The notes under the pieces are model-generated. The model saw nothing but the letters and a program-made list of their open reading frames with translations. It was not told where the DNA came from and searched no databases. From Isoetes taiwanensis (Eukaryota > Streptophyta > Lycopodiopsida > Isoetales > Isoetaceae), in NCBI GenBank assembly GCA_021234155.1, contig JAJEKV010000021.1, forward strand, positions 13,703,760-13,767,759: a stretch of 64,000 nt of DNA, written 5' to 3'. The translations under genes and the position numbers were made by a program. Positions within the stretch are counted from its first letter, which is position 1. Each line of letters opens with the position of its first letter. Of the stretch, positions 34,223-46,340 are shown piece after piece.

Positions 34223-34883
34223 TATGTCTACTTTAAATATATACTTGGGAAAGCAATAGGAATATCATTTACATAATAGTTGCCATAATTTGCCAAACCC
34301 ATTCGATGTGGACCACTCCTCCGTGCTTGCTCCATAGTAATCCATCCCTTCTCAAGATAAATCGTCCGCGATCATCTAAGTTACGCTCCCTTTCAATCCA
34401 TCCTTTCTCAAGGTAGATCATCCACGATCTTCACCGTAAATTTCATCTGCAAAATCCAAAAATAATCATGGATATTCTAGTACTTCCACAGTATCAGATA
34501 CCCCTCGTACCTACTTTATTATTCTTCATATCTTTATGATACTACTTGATTGTATTTCCATGATACAGTGTACCTCCACAATATAGATGCAACTTTTGTC
34601 AAGCCTATTGTGTTCAATCACGATTGCTACTCTTCAAAAGTACATCATATGCAGTCTTGTTCAAGCCTATTGTGCTGCTGCAGATACAATTATGAAGAGG
34701 TATTCACATCTAGTATATCATGTTCAAGCCTATTATGTTGCAATTGTAAATTCCCTATCTACCATGATATACACATCTAAATAAGATTCTAATCTTTATT
34801 CCAAATAATGAAAAATTCTCTTATAAGTTTTACCCATAATCCCATACTATATGAAGCAATTTGAGATTTCACATCCATATATC
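34223..34883. other. Non-coding spacer
   Basis: AT-rich, with a degenerate direct repeat (TTCAAGCCTATTGTG near 34600, 34660 and 34720). No gene or element recognised. Confidence 0.4.
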
Positions 34884-35190
34884 TGGTAACGTATCCCTTG
34901 AGTACAGGGGTTTTCTAGTGTAGCAAAATTGTGTTGATACAGTACGATTGTTCTAGAACTTGGCATGGATAAGAGTAAATTGTCAGTGCGTGGATATGAA
35001 TTAACTTGCATGATTGTATATGGAAGTATTTTATGATTGCATATTAAAAGCTTGCAAAAAGTATCACAGATCTATGGATTTCTAGGGAGTTGAGCATTTA
35101 AACCATGCCAGAAGTAATTGGAATAGCTCAGATTAGAACCGAGGAATGGATTAAGATAAAAGTATGGCAGGAATCAGTTAAGATTGTAAA
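34884..35190 (+). mobile_element. Older LTR, left part (before chromovirus insertion)
   Basis: The left flank of the chromovirus joins logically to 52749 after removing the element and one GTAAA. The combined sequence runs to a CA end at 54609 followed by a Met-initiator primer site, so it is an LTR. The left boundary at TGGTAACGTATCCC (34884) is a guess. Confidence 0.4.
35186..35190 (+). repeat. Target-site duplication GTAAA, left
   Basis: Identical to 52744-52748, immediately outside the TGTGACG...CGTCACA ends of the chromovirus. Confidence 0.9.
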
Positions 35191-37761
35191 TGTGACGCTC
35201 CCAGAATATATACGACCCTCGGACGTATACATACGGGGACTTTCCCCTCCCATGGCGATCATCTCACCATGAGCAGGGCCCTCCGTCTATTTCGGGCCAT
35301 CTATGAAATGAGGCCCGAAGAAGGACACGAAGGGGTCATTCGGCCCACGCCTTCAATGGGACTCCTACGTCGCGGAAGCATGAATACAAGGGTTAGCACA
35401 CAGCACGAATATACATAAATAACCACCACGAAGGGTGGCGCATCCATCCAAAATACCAACGGCATAGAATATGCATCTAATCCTAAGAAAACACCCAAAC
35501 CCCGTGTTCTACTCCCCTACTCGGACTCGGTGGGGATCGACCGACTACCGGGCTTCAAGAGATCAACAGACCGAGTCTTGGCATGGCGTTATCGGCATAG
35601 AACATTGGCTAGGGTTGTCCACTCCATCCGCCCCTCCCGTGCACACTTTGCGGATGGGTCAATTCATGCTATGGCTTTGCTATAGCCTTTGGGAGACGCA
35701 AACTTCGGGGCATCACCCTCGAGCCTACTCTGGGTTCATGGCCTTTGGTCCGATGAGGCGGTGGGAAGCGTCCCCTTCCGTAATCACACAGTGGTTCCAT
35801 GGGTGAGCTAGAGAATACGCTTGCCGCATCCACACCCCGCATCCGCACCCAACTTACTCACCCTAAATCTACTCAAAGTGCAAGGTGCTCCATACCGGAT
35901 CACACCTTCCCACCCTGTGGAGTGTCGAGACCCATACCGGCCCTCACGCGGACCGGCTATCAGGCCTAGCCCACTGTAGGAGTCTCAGGAGCCTTGTATG
36001 CTCATGCAAGACCCCACCCCTCATGTCACCACTGTGTTCCTTGTCTGGTGCTAAGCCAGACCATAGCATCTAGGACCCGGTGGGTTCTTGTGCACAGGCC
36101 GCAATTAATGGGACTCTGTAGGGCTATCTAGGAGCATACTACAATACACCTGCCGGAGGTCTCTACCCCCTTAATCCCCCCGCTTTGAGTTAGGACTAAA
36201 CAAGGAGCCAACAATCCATCCTTTCAGAGTAGAAACCATAATTGAATATAAAGAGTACTTGCTTGTACAAACAAGGGTTAGTTTCTATGATTGAATTACA
36301 AAGAGAACAGAGAAAGACGGACACAACCAAGTGTTAACTAGAATTCACATAGCCACCTACCCGAGATCTCGGGTTTGGACTCATTCCCATGGGGGGCCTC
36401 CATCTCTGGCGGTTGAAGATTCATTTGCGGGCTTCACAGGGGACGGCGGTATGGTGGTTCTCTGCAGTGGTTGATGGCGCCGCCTCCCCGGCCTTCCTTG
36501 GTCGATCTTCGTGAGTCAATCCCAGGGATAGGGGTCAAGTTGGCATCCAAACTTGGCAACCCCCATGCTGCCCAATCGATTGGGGCAGGTGGCGCCTTCC
36601 CAATTGGTAATTATCCTAATTTCCTAGGTTATAGGTTATCTTATTGTTTAAGTTTGGATTTTCCGGTTTAGAGGAAAACTTTTTGGATTTTTCTTTAGCC
36701 ACATTTACTAAGATTTTGGGATTTTATTGGGGAATTTAGATGCCGGGAAAAAATCCGGGTTTCCAAAAATCGGAGATGCATTTTTGCTATGATTTCTAAA
36801 CTTTCCTTATCCGTTCTGAGCCTTCGGCATTGCAGCTGTCGAAGCATGCATGTTAGCCATATGGATTGGCATTTTTATGTTTTCGGTTTTCTTCTTCAGA
36901 TGGGAGATCTGATTGCGCCGCCATGTTTTTGACCTTCATAAGTTGCTATGATCAAACGCGTGCAGGAAAATGCTCTGAGAATGGACTCCACAAGGCAGAT
37001 ATCAGCGTTATGCAAGTATCCAATCTGCCTCGAATATCAATCCCAGATTTGTTTTTTCCCTCGCAAGCATCTTGCGGACGTAATCGAGAAGATTATACAC
37101 TAGCCCATTTGTGAGAAAAAGGTTCTTCTTGCTCGGGGTAGCTCCGGTAAGTAATTAAGTGCTCTTCTTCATCGCTTGACGGGCGTTAGGCTTTCTTTGC
37201 CCAGACCTTTGTTTTTTCTGCTTCACGGGTTTCAAATGACGCCAGATGTTCTGAGGCGATTGCATGGAAAGCTAGGTACAATTTTATGATTTTGCAATTT
37301 GCACTTTAGGTTATTCGTTACGTCTACGTGGATTTGGCGGTCTGATTATCAAGCGCCCGGATCGATCGAACTTTATGAGCGTTGTGGCATGTTCTGGGAA
37401 GTTTCTATTCTCTCTTCTTTTTTTTCCTTCAAGCTAAATGATGAATCTTTGCGGCTACTTTCGACTTTTCAAACATTGTGGTTACCCGGGATGATTCGGG
37501 AGTATTAAGTATGTTGCGATGCATAACAAACTGTCTTAAATTTTCCTTTTGTTTGTTCACGTAAATAAGATGGTATTGGAGTACATGAATCAGATGATGC
37601 ATGTTGTGCCATGGTTTTGGGATATGGTTGCATACTGGACTGGGTCATGGATTTGATGCCTCAGACTAACTTTGCTTCTTCTTTGGGGTATGCTTGCATA
37701 CCGAGTGATGGATTTGATGTCGCATAATTTTGTTTCTTCCGTTGTGACTATGATGCAGAGA

Positions 37762-38560
37762 TAGAGGACGAGCCTATTCTGGCAGACTTCATGCCAGTCA
37801 AAACGAAGGCAGGCTCAAGAAAATCAGCACCAATTGCATCTACCTCTGGTGCAAATAGGAACGAAGGTTACTGGACTCTCCATGTTCCTCTACCTTCAAT
37901 TTTGAGAAGCCTGTGGTGGTCTAAATTCCTTAATCTCATGATTCTAGACCTGTTTTGCTTTGCTTAGATTATGAATCTACATGGTTCATGAGTGATGCTT
38001 GGCCAAGGTTTGTGCTCCTTCTCTCAAGCAGTATTAATTTGGATTTCTTTAGTTCATTTCTGTTTTGAAGGGCCTTAACTGGAATACATTGAATGGTCTC
38101 ACTATGTTCTCAACTCATTTTTTATGTTGGGGCATATATAATTCAGGTTCGGAGCACCTTGGAGGCTTAGTTGATACTTTGAGAGCGTGCTTGGACCTTC
38201 TGAGTGTTTTTCCTGCCAAGGTACATAAATGTGAGTCGGCTCTTTGTCTTAGATTTCTTTCATTTAATGTAGGTAGCATAGAAATTGAAAATGGGAAGAT
38301 TCTTAATATTCATTTGCATAGCTGCACAGAGTCTTGCAGACATCATTGTTTCTAATTACATGACCTAAAGTGACATTTACAAATGAAACCTTCATTTGCT
38401 GCATGGTGAGATTATATTGCTGACACCTTCATTTCTTGCATAAGGTCGTACTGCTTGAAGTTGTCACAAGGGAATATTTGATGCTCATTATCTTACATTC
38501 CTTTTATTTCTTAGCTCCAATCAGCATGTGTGCCTGAGAAATTGATACTTCATTTTTTAG
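37762..38560 (+). pseudogene. Captured fragment of an unrecognised gene, with exon/intron traces
   Basis: One exon-like piece after a TGATGCAG acceptor (about 37752-37759) encodes IEDEPILADFMPVKTKAG followed by SRKSAPIAST. A second (38146-38220) is bounded by ATTCAG and AAGGTACAT splice-like signals and encodes SEHLGGLVDTLRACLDLLSV. A third follows a CTTAG acceptor near 38515 (LQSACVPEKL). They look like exons of one protein-coding gene with introns retained, as expected for Helitron capture. I do not recognise the family. No continuous ORF exists, so it is not a working gene. Confidence 0.4.
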
Positions 38561-38754
38561 TTTTAAATGCCTATGATGCCCAAAGGCCTTCTAAATCGTT
38601 GTGTTATCGAGTGCTCTCTATAGCAGCCCATGTGGTTATAGCAGATAGGATGATTCAGTCAGCCTTGATGTTACCTTTAAAGCAATTAAATTCAGCTTCA
38701 CATCTTTGTGCAGGCCGTATAATAGGTAATTTGGTGCAATACATGGCCAAGGCT

Positions 38755-40055
38755 TTTGATCAAATAGAAGGTCTACATTTGAGCTTCAATATCCTTACAG
38801 GATCAATTCCATCAGGGCTTGGCAGCCAAGGATTACATCCCCTTTCATTCACCTTCATCTTCAAAAGAATGCTCTAAGTGGTGACCTGCCTGCATTGCCA
38901 TATACATTGGAGTATCTGTGTCTTGCCAGGAATTCTTTCTCAGGCTCTTTGGGACCTGTAAGTGGCCTCAACAGCTTAACCTTTGTAGATTTGAGCTTCA
39001 AAGAATTTACTGGAAGCATTCCATTGGTGATATTCGGCTTCAAATTGATAGACCTGCTGCTGCAGAGGAATAAGCTTTTCCGGACCAGTCATTCCACCAG
39101 GGCCAGGCCAGTGAGCATTATGAACATTGATCTAAGTTATAACACACTTTCTGGACAGCCTTCACCTTGGCTGTTTATAAATGTAATTTTTTAGATGATT
39201 ATGTTGTTCCTTAATGCACTTTTTTACAGGTTTTGAGAATATAAGGCATTAGAGATGGTGTATCTCAATTTTCCTTCGGGATTTATAAATGTAAAGTTTA
39301 AAATGATTTTGTTGTCTATTGATGCAATTTTTTTTACAGATTTTGAGAATACAAGCCATCAGAGATGGTACATCCACAACCAAATTGCAGCTGAAGGCGA
39401 ATAGGTAGGCATGCATATAAAGTTATCTTTTATGTTACCATATGAATAAATAGGCATGGATATAAATTTGCCTTATTATGTTACCTCATAAATAAAGGAT
39501 CTTCTTCCTCTCGAGATATGAAATATATGGAAACAGATAGGAGAAGGAACATGGCGAACCCACATTCACATTTGGAATTTCTGTGTAAGCAATGGCATTT
39601 GGAATAAGTCTTATTTTTTTACCAAATCAAGTAATAGAGACTACACCGCCTATGCTTATGTGTTGAGGGAATTTAGTAGAGCAAAGAATTTATCCGAGAT
39701 AGAAAGTTGCATGGTTGACTGTAAGTAATTCCATAACTTTTACAATTCACAATGATATCATTTGATGATGAGGAAGGATCCTCCACTATCTCTGATGCTG
39801 GAGTTTGTTTCTTAACAACAACAGGTTTACTGGTGTGGTGCCTCAAGAGTTTGTGGACAGTATAGTTTTTGGTGATCTTGATTATTAAAGACAATGTTTT
39901 TGGGACCCTCAAGAGGGGGGCTGACCTTCCTCTTCCTACCACTTGCCCTTTCTGCATGCAGTATAATTGCCTGAACCCTCCTATGCAATCTGCATGCCCT
40001 ACTAATGTTGGCAGGCATTCCTCCAGACCCAGCTATCAGTGTAATAGTACTGTTT
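38755..40055 (+). pseudogene. Captured fragment of a plant leucine-rich-repeat protein gene
   Basis: LRR consensus is readable: IEGLHLSFNILTGSIPSGLG (38770), then LEYLCLARNSFSGSLGPVSG and LTFVDLSFKEFTGSIP (38910-39030), and IDLSYNTLSGQPSPW (about 39127-39170). An exon-like piece at about 39811-39870 gives LNNNRFTGVVPQEFVD. The C-terminal piece (39930-40035) reads CPFCMQYNCLNPPMQSACP and then RPSYQC. From memory, a C-terminal QYNC-x-x-PP-x-Q-x-x-CP motif is typical of a conserved plant LRR family of extracellular proteins. A frameshift near 38877 and AT-rich intron-like gaps break it, and no kinase domain is present. It sits wholly inside the Helitron. Confidence 0.75.
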
Positions 40056-40439
40056 CGAATCTACTTAATTACATAGACCTTTCAATTCAGATGTACTTCA
40101 ATTGTTTTGCCATTAGTATAACTACCATACCTAATTGTTGTAATCACATCAAAAGTCTCCAGTTCCAATAAATTATCATTTTTTCCCTGGTTTCAACATG
40201 GGTCTCTCAATGCAATAGAGATTAAGAAATAACTTTTTTGTGAGTTAGAAATCTCAAAAAGAAAGCTCATTTGTGAATATTATATTTGCTCGACACGTGT
40301 CAACTAGGTAGTCTTTTAATTACTCCATGTTACACAAATTAGGTATATATTGGATCCAAGAGTGAAGCATTCTTGAAAATGAAACAAGCTAAATTCTCAT
40401 ATTGTACCTTTAAAATAATAATATCTTTGTTTCTTCCAA

Positions 40440-40820
40440 CATCATAAGACATTGTTGCAAAAATCATAGTATAACATGAATGGTACTCATAGTCTTACAC
40501 TTCCTCTATTTGCAAAAATCATAGTATAACACGAATGGTACTCAATAGTCTTACACTTCCTCTATCTATCTATCTATGACCAGTCACAATGTAGCAAGTT
40601 ATTTGGTTATATCTATATAGGATATTTCTTTTGTTCTAGATTTGGTGCCAAACGAATGTCCTTATACTATCTATCTATATATCTTATACTCGCTTTATGA
40701 TTAGTCACAATGTAAGCAAGTTATTTGGTCATATCTATATAGGATATTTCATTTGTTGTAGATGTGGTGCCAATCAAATGTCTTTATACTTAGCATCTAT
40801 CTATCTGTCTATGAAAGTTC
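40440..40820 (+). repeat. Tandem duplications in the Helitron 3' subterminal region
   Basis: A unit of about 55 bp (CAAAAATCATAGTATAACA...) is doubled at 40456-40560. A unit of about 120 bp (CAGTCACAATGTA-GCAAGTTATTTGG...) is doubled at about 40580-40800, with ATCT microsatellite between. Confidence 0.75.
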
Positions 40821-40980
40821 ACTACAATAGCCAAACCATCTCTTTGATAAATACTACGTAACATCATCTTTATACAAGTTTCAACTTCCTTCAATTTCAA
40901 TGACGTCATATATATTTCAATAGTGTTTAGCATCACCTATTCCCAACAAAATGCTGCGCATTAACTTATGTTTGTACCTA

Positions 40981-40999
40981 TGCCCGGCAACGCCGGGCA
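40981..40999 (+). other. Helitron 3' terminal hairpin
   Basis: TGCCCGGC-AAC-GCCGGGCA: perfect 8-bp stem with a 3-nt loop, 10 nt before the CTAG end, the standard Helitron terminator structure. Confidence 0.95.
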
Positions 41000-41178
41000 C
41001 CTTTACTAGTTATTATTAATGTGTTAAATTAGCATAGCTAATTTAATCCTTTGTAAGGTAACCCCCTAGGTTGCAATTAAGTTCCCATACCCCCATGGTA
41101 GCGTACCTTTAGGGAGTGACGTGCTTGTATTTGTACGTGTCCCGTATAGTAGACCATATAAATACGTGGAACGTCACA

Positions 41179-41191
41179 TTCTCCCCTCCTT
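41179..41191 (-). promoter_or_regulatory. Chromovirus polypurine tract
   Basis: On the minus strand AAGGAGGGGAGAA directly abuts the 3' LTR start TGTGACG at 41178. It would prime plus-strand DNA synthesis. Confidence 0.9.
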
Positions 41192-41805
41192 AAAAATAAT
41201 GTTGTCCTCAGCATTAGGGTTAGCTAATTGAATACATATACGTAAAGCACTGAATTAGAGAATGAAGTTAAGAATATAACATTAATACGTTGAGATTATA
41301 GTAATTTGGACAGTAATACATTGAAGTTAAAATATCAAAGTACAAGCACCAGGGTGCTCGATACAAACTTATGATCAAAGGAGTTTAGGACCGGAGTCCG
41401 ATTTAAAACATTCTGACAACAAAATTCATACATGTAGACAAAACCAATACGGGACAAGTTGGGTCATCAAGAACCCTCTATACAAGGCGTGTGACGACTT
41501 GTTCATTGGCCTCACGACACAACCATATACCCGTAGGTTAATAATATGATTAAGTTGTGGTTGAAGGGACCACCCCCTACAAATAAAAGAAAAAGTATCT
41601 AGAAGGGAATCTATCATGTGTACGGCTTGCAATTCATTGTGGCATGAGGAATGGTTCGAGGCCTCAGATAGCCGAATGAACGCAGATCTATTTACTAGAT
41701 GCCTTCCTAGCAATTCGCGGTCATGTCAACATCAACAATACACCACGCCCCTAGAGAACACGAAGGTGATCTCATCATCGGTTATTACTATCATATACGG
41801 CGCGT

Positions 41806-43330
41806 CTACCCTCTAAAACATGATTCTCGGTCAATCAAGCCTTCAAGCTTATCACGAGCGGGGTTGATAGCATCGTTAATGGTGCGGCCTTGAGATTCCC
41901 GCATGAAGTCCGGATAGTGCTTCTCAAGGTCTATCTTCATCACCCAGGTAGCATCTTCAACTGGTAAGTGCTTCCACTTGACCAAGTATTGCAACATTTG
42001 AGTCCTTCTGGTCTGTTTGTAAGCTCGATCAAGAAGAGCTTGGGCACTATTTCCAATTTGCTCTTCGGTCATTTCTAGGAGGGTAGGGGTATCCAAAACC
42101 TCCTCTGGATCAGGGGTGTATTGCTTCAGAAGACTCACGTGAAAGACCTTGTGGATCTTCAAGCGGGGTGGCAAGTCCAAGCGATATGCCTGTTCTCCCA
42201 CGCGTTCAGTAATCATGAACGGCCCAGCCCATCTGGGTGCCAACTTCTTACAGTTACCAATTTTAAGCTTGGCTTGTTTTACTTTGATCTTAAGCCAAAC
42301 TGACTCACCCACCTGGAAGATTCGTGGGGTTCGGTGCTTATCCGCTAGACTCTTCTGACGACTGCGTGCGGCCAATAAGTAATCCCGAACTTCTTCCACC
42401 AAGGCCTGCATTTCTAAAAGGAGTTGTTGAGAGACCTCCACTTTAGAAACAGGATTATGCCATGTGTCTGGAGTAAGACATTGATAGCCATAATTTATCA
42501 TGAAAGGAGACATTCTAGAAGACTCCTCGCTTTAAAAACCGTTGTAGGCTTAATTCCACCAAGTAAATATAATCCGCCCATTGTGACTGTTTACTCCATA
42601 CATAGCTTCTTAGCATATCTTCGATAATACGATTGACACGTTCTGTTTGACCATCTGTCTGAGGATGGTAGGCTGTACTCATGGCAAGCTTGGTGCGGAT
42701 GGTGGCGAAGAAATCCTTCCGAATGCAATCGACAAACTTAGGATCCCTATCTCGATACAATTACTCTCGGCATCCCGGTGCAACCCGAAAATTTCCTTTG
42801 CAAAGAGCAAGGCGGTGTCGGCGGCGTGTCCGTGGTGCGACATGGCGGTGAAGTGAGCCATCTTTGATAGTTTGTCGACCACCACCATCAAGGCATCATA
42901 CCCACGAGAGAATGCGTGGAAGCCCCACAATGAAATCCATGGTTATGACTTCCCACTTGGCGTTGGGCACATCCAAAGGTTGCAACTCCCCGGGAACTCT
43001 TAATTGCTCGCCTTTGTTTGTTGACAAACCGATTAATCGTTTGATGTACCTAGCAATATGCTTCTTCATGGGCCAAAAATAGCCGGAGCGGATCTTAAAG
43101 TAAGTTTTCATAAAACCCGCATGTCCCGCTATAGGGTTTGTGTGTGTCGTGGAGAATCAGCTTTTCGCACCCCGCAGCATTTGGAACACACAACTTATCT
43201 TTGTAATATAATAAATTGCCCTCCTTCTTATATGAACGGAATGCTTCACGTTCTCTATCAGATGGGCTTCCTTACCCAAACTTTCCCAAATATTACGTAA
43301 TTAGGGATCGTGGGCAAGGTCTTTTTCTAT
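41806..43330 (-). pseudogene. Chromovirus integrase with C-terminal chromodomain
   Basis: On the minus strand, a linker with GYFWPMKKHIARYIK comes first, from the damaged HHCC zinc-binding part. The DDE core follows in several frames: WEVITMDFIVGLPR, then VVVDKLSKMAHFTAMSHHG, DRDPKFV and STAYHPQTDGQTERVNRIIE with its final catalytic Glu. The last ORF (42513-41806, 235 codons) is intact. It has the GPY/F-like PRWAGPFMITERVGEQAYRL segment, KVFHVSLLKQY, and a chromodomain MLQYLVKWKHLPVEDATW. Integrase joins the cDNA to host DNA. Chromodomains of this class direct integration by binding methylated H3 tails or heterochromatin. At least three frame breaks lie in the core. Confidence 0.9.
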
Positions 43331-43616
43331 CTGCTTCCCAAACTTCATTTGGTGAGTGTGGAAATGGCATTACAATGGGTGCGGGTTATGAAGGGATGAC
43401 GTGACAAAGCATCCGCAACCACATTGTGCTTTCCGGCTTGTATACAATCAAGTCATATTCCTCGAGGAATTCCATCCATCTTCACGACGGAGATTCATTT
43501 TGGTGGGTGGATAGATAGCGGAGACTCGATGATCCGTGATCCAGCTGAAATCTTCTACCAAGAAGGTAGTGTCTCCAAATCGGAGAGAGCACGAACAACC
43601 GCCAAACAATTCACGG

Positions 43617-44663
43617 TCATGGATAGGGTATCATTTGCTCGCATCGTTCATCTTCTTTGAATCGTAAGCAACAACTCTCCCCTCCTCGCATTAGAACTCC
43701 ACCAAGAGCTATCTTACTAGCGTCGGTGGCTCTTGATTTATCCTTTTCGGGATCGGGCAAGGTAAGGACCGGTGCAGATGTTAAGGCATCCTTGAGCTCA
43801 AAGCCGACTTGGACTTTTGTTTTCCAATGTTCCATCCAATCCTTTACTTTCTCATGCCTTGTGAGATTAGTAAGAGGTGCGGCAATTGTTGCAAAATCCT
43901 TAACAAATTTTCGATAATATCCTGCGAGTCCCAAGAAACTCCGGACCTCCAAACATTAATGGAATGGGCCAATCCTTTTTATTGCTTCTATCTTATTTGG
44001 GTCTGAGCAATTCCTTCACGAGATAATATGCCCCAAATAGTCTACCCTGAGTGGCGAACTTGCATTTAGAGAACTTGGCAAAGAGTCGATGGCGCCTTTA
44101 GCTTTTGCAAAGCTAATCGAAGATGTTGTTCATGTTGTCGCAAGGTTTTACTATAGATGAGAATGTCATCAAAGAAAATGACAACAAAATCATCCAAGTA
44201 TTGGCGGAAGATGTCATTCATCAACCGCATAAACGCTGTGGGCATTGGTCAATCCAAAAGGCATGACGGTAAATTCATAATGCCCATATCCGTGTTAAAA
44301 GCGACTTATGGATGTCCTCTTCCTTAATCCTTATCCGATGGTACCCGAGCGCAAATCAATCTTTGAGAAATATTTTGCTCCTTGCAACCGGGTCCATAAG
44401 ATCATCTCGCCCTAGGCAAAGCATAGCGATTCTTGATGGTATGCTTATTGAGTTGCCTATAATCAATACACATCCTTAAGGAGCCATCTTTCTTCTTGAC
44501 AAAAAGAATAGGAGCCAAATGGTGAAACTCTTGGGCGAATAAACCCCAAATTCAGTAACTCTTGTAGTTTGTTTTTTAAGCTCGCTAACTCAGGAGGACT
44601 CATTCGCAGACGGGCTTCTTTGGTAGGCTTAGTACCTGGTTCAAGAGTTATCTCACATTCCAC
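43617..44663 (-). pseudogene. Chromovirus reverse transcriptase and RNase H (broken)
   Basis: From 44663 the reverse transcriptase opens with MECEITLEPGTKPTKEARLR, then [20 protein letters not shown]. Around 44200-44150 the minus strand encodes [16 protein letters not shown], so the catalytic Asp pair is present, in the form FFDD. The RNase H connection follows at 43952 as VRSFLGLAGYYRKFVKDFAT and then LPDPEKDKSRATDASKIALG. Frames change several times between 44460 and 43950. The pair would copy the genomic RNA and degrade it. The copy is clearly non-functional as written. Confidence 0.88.
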
Positions 44664-44755
44664 CCCTCTGAAAGGAGGAAGCTTGTGGATCTCATCTGGA
44701 AAGAGATCGCTAAATTCTCGAAGAAGGGTAGCAATGTCCGATGGTAAAGCGTCGA

Positions 44756-45523
44756 TTACTTGCTGCTGTTTGGAGTCCGACTCAATGGAAGCAAGTTTAA
44801 TGAGGCAAAGGAGTTCATTCCTCGCAGATAGCTTTTCCTAGTCGCAAGCATCGACATTGATTGCATGGCGGAGTGTAATGAATCACCTTTTATCGTCACA
44901 CGTGCTCCATTAGCGGCGTTGAAGGTGACCTCCCTCTTTTCGCAGTCTATGTGGGCCCTGGCAGACGCTAAAAACTCCATTCCCACAATAAGATCATATT
45001 TGCCAATGTCCATTAACTCGGCACCCAAGGCAACTGGTGCACCTGGCAACTGCATTTTAAGGTTAATACGGCGGCCATTAGTGTGTCTGATCTTCCCGCT
45101 AGCTAATGTGACTGGCTTAGGTCGGGATTTCAACGTTTGCAGCTGCAGTACCTGGGCCATTCTAGGAGAAGCAAAATTATGTGTACTACCCGTGTCCATC
45201 AAAATTATGAAGGGCTTACTGTCTACTTGGCCTATTGTAGAAATAAGAAGGTGACTTTCGGCGTTAGGTTCTGTTTCTATAGCGGCAAGAATATGAGACG
45301 CACCATGAATGTACTCGGGAGCCTCGTCTTCCGCAGCAAGATTGGACTCCAAATCTTCCCAATCCAGGTCGGCCATGGCCAGTTGAGCGTCTGGCAAGGA
45401 CGCACGGACAATTCGCATGAAGTGTCCGGGCCTCATGCACCCAGTAGCATGCCTTATCTCGTGAGCTGTTCTCGGCCTCCTTAGGGATGGACCGTAAGAG
45501 GCCCCGAACTTCCTTACCCGCAT
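44756..45523 (-). pseudogene. Chromovirus zinc knuckle and aspartic protease
   Basis: 255 open codons. Near the start, ATGCMRPGHFMRIVRAS is a decayed CCHC knuckle from the gag end. The retropepsin follows, with the catalytic LMDTGSTHNFAS, a conserved YDLIVGMEFL, and a hydrophobic C-terminal strand. The protease would cut Gag-Pol. It is followed in another frame by the RT. Confidence 0.88.
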
Positions 45524-46340
45524 TGTTCGCTTATCCGGGCGTGCTAAAGGCGACTTTCTTCTCCCGGGCGGCCATAAGAATTGTCTTGCCGAGGGCCCCG
45601 GACTTGGCTTAACGGGGTTTGTAAGGTGTGGACTGTGGTCGCGAGTAGTAAGGAGCAGGTCGCGGATCCGGCTCCTTGGCGTGTCCTCCTCAAGGCTTAA
45701 TGCCTTAGCTTCCGCCTCGCACTCGACTTTGGGTCGATGGCCTTGACCATTCGTTTAATGGATGGGGCCAACACTTCAATGTAGCCCCTCACGCTCTTTT
45801 CTCATTCATTTCGCATCGCACAACCTCAAACGCATGAATTGCCGATTGTAGGCCTGCGCGGACATGCCTTTTCTGTTCCAACCTATAGAAGGTCCGAATC
45901 TGTTGGCATTTGTGCGCGCACGAGGCACGTAATGCATTTTAAAAGCTTTAGCAAACTTCACGAACTTGCATCCGCTCCTATTGGTGTTTAGCTCTGGCGT
46001 AACCCTTCCACCAAATACGGGCGCTCCGGTGGGTTCGTGGTGGCGACCTTCCTCAGTATCTTTCTCTGTCATTCCATAGGACTTTCAATTCCTTCATTTC
46101 GTCCAACCAAGATTCCGCATTCAAGCCTCTCCTCGATTTCCCATCAAACCGAGCCAACTTAGGTTCTTCCATATACTAGTGATGGGCTGATTATCATTTT
46201 TTTCGGTATTCCTTATCCTTACGCCTTGAATGGTCACCGCCTCGATAGCGAGGACCCCAAGAACCGAAGTGGTTGAATGTGAGGAAGCGGCGCTATCCTT
46301 AGAGGAACCGTTGGCGTTTAGCATGAGTCCTTCTCTGCAT
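45524..46340 (-). pseudogene. Chromovirus gag (frameshifted)
   Basis: Short frames are recognisable as a Ty3/gypsy capsid: FVKFAKAFKMHYVPRART followed by MSAQAYNRQFMRLR, the usual retrotransposon gag pattern around the major homology-like region. The probable start is the ATG near 46324 with a Ser-rich N terminus. Many frame breaks. Gag would form the particle that packages element RNA. Confidence 0.75.

Larger units (their letters stand above)
36639..41009 (+). mobile_element. Non-autonomous Helitron
   Basis: Starts with TC (36639), ends with CTAG (41006-41009), inserted between A (36638) and T (41010) with no target duplication. An 8-bp hairpin lies 10 nt before the end. The sister LTR at 52555-52590 shows the uninterrupted GGTTATTATTATTAATG, which equals the left flank joined to the right flank. 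4371 bp; no Rep or helicase ORF, so it relies on a partner for movement. It carries fragments of at least two host genes on its plus strand. Confidence 0.95.
35191..41178 (-). repeat. Chromovirus 3' LTR, interrupted by Helitron
   Basis: 35191-36638 plus 41010-41178 together give 1617 bp and match the other LTR (1614 bp) throughout. The interruption is the Helitron at 36639-41009. Confidence 0.93.

Noticed and set aside
37299-37508. Small plus-strand ORF in the Helitron
   Set aside because: No splice-bounded or motif support; probably intronic.
36639-41009. Possibility that the Helitron is autonomous
   Set aside because: No Rep HUH motif or helicase ORF on either strand; only captured gene fragments.
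41616-43300. Plus-strand open frames across pol
   Set aside because: Shadows of the minus-strand integrase and chromodomain frames.
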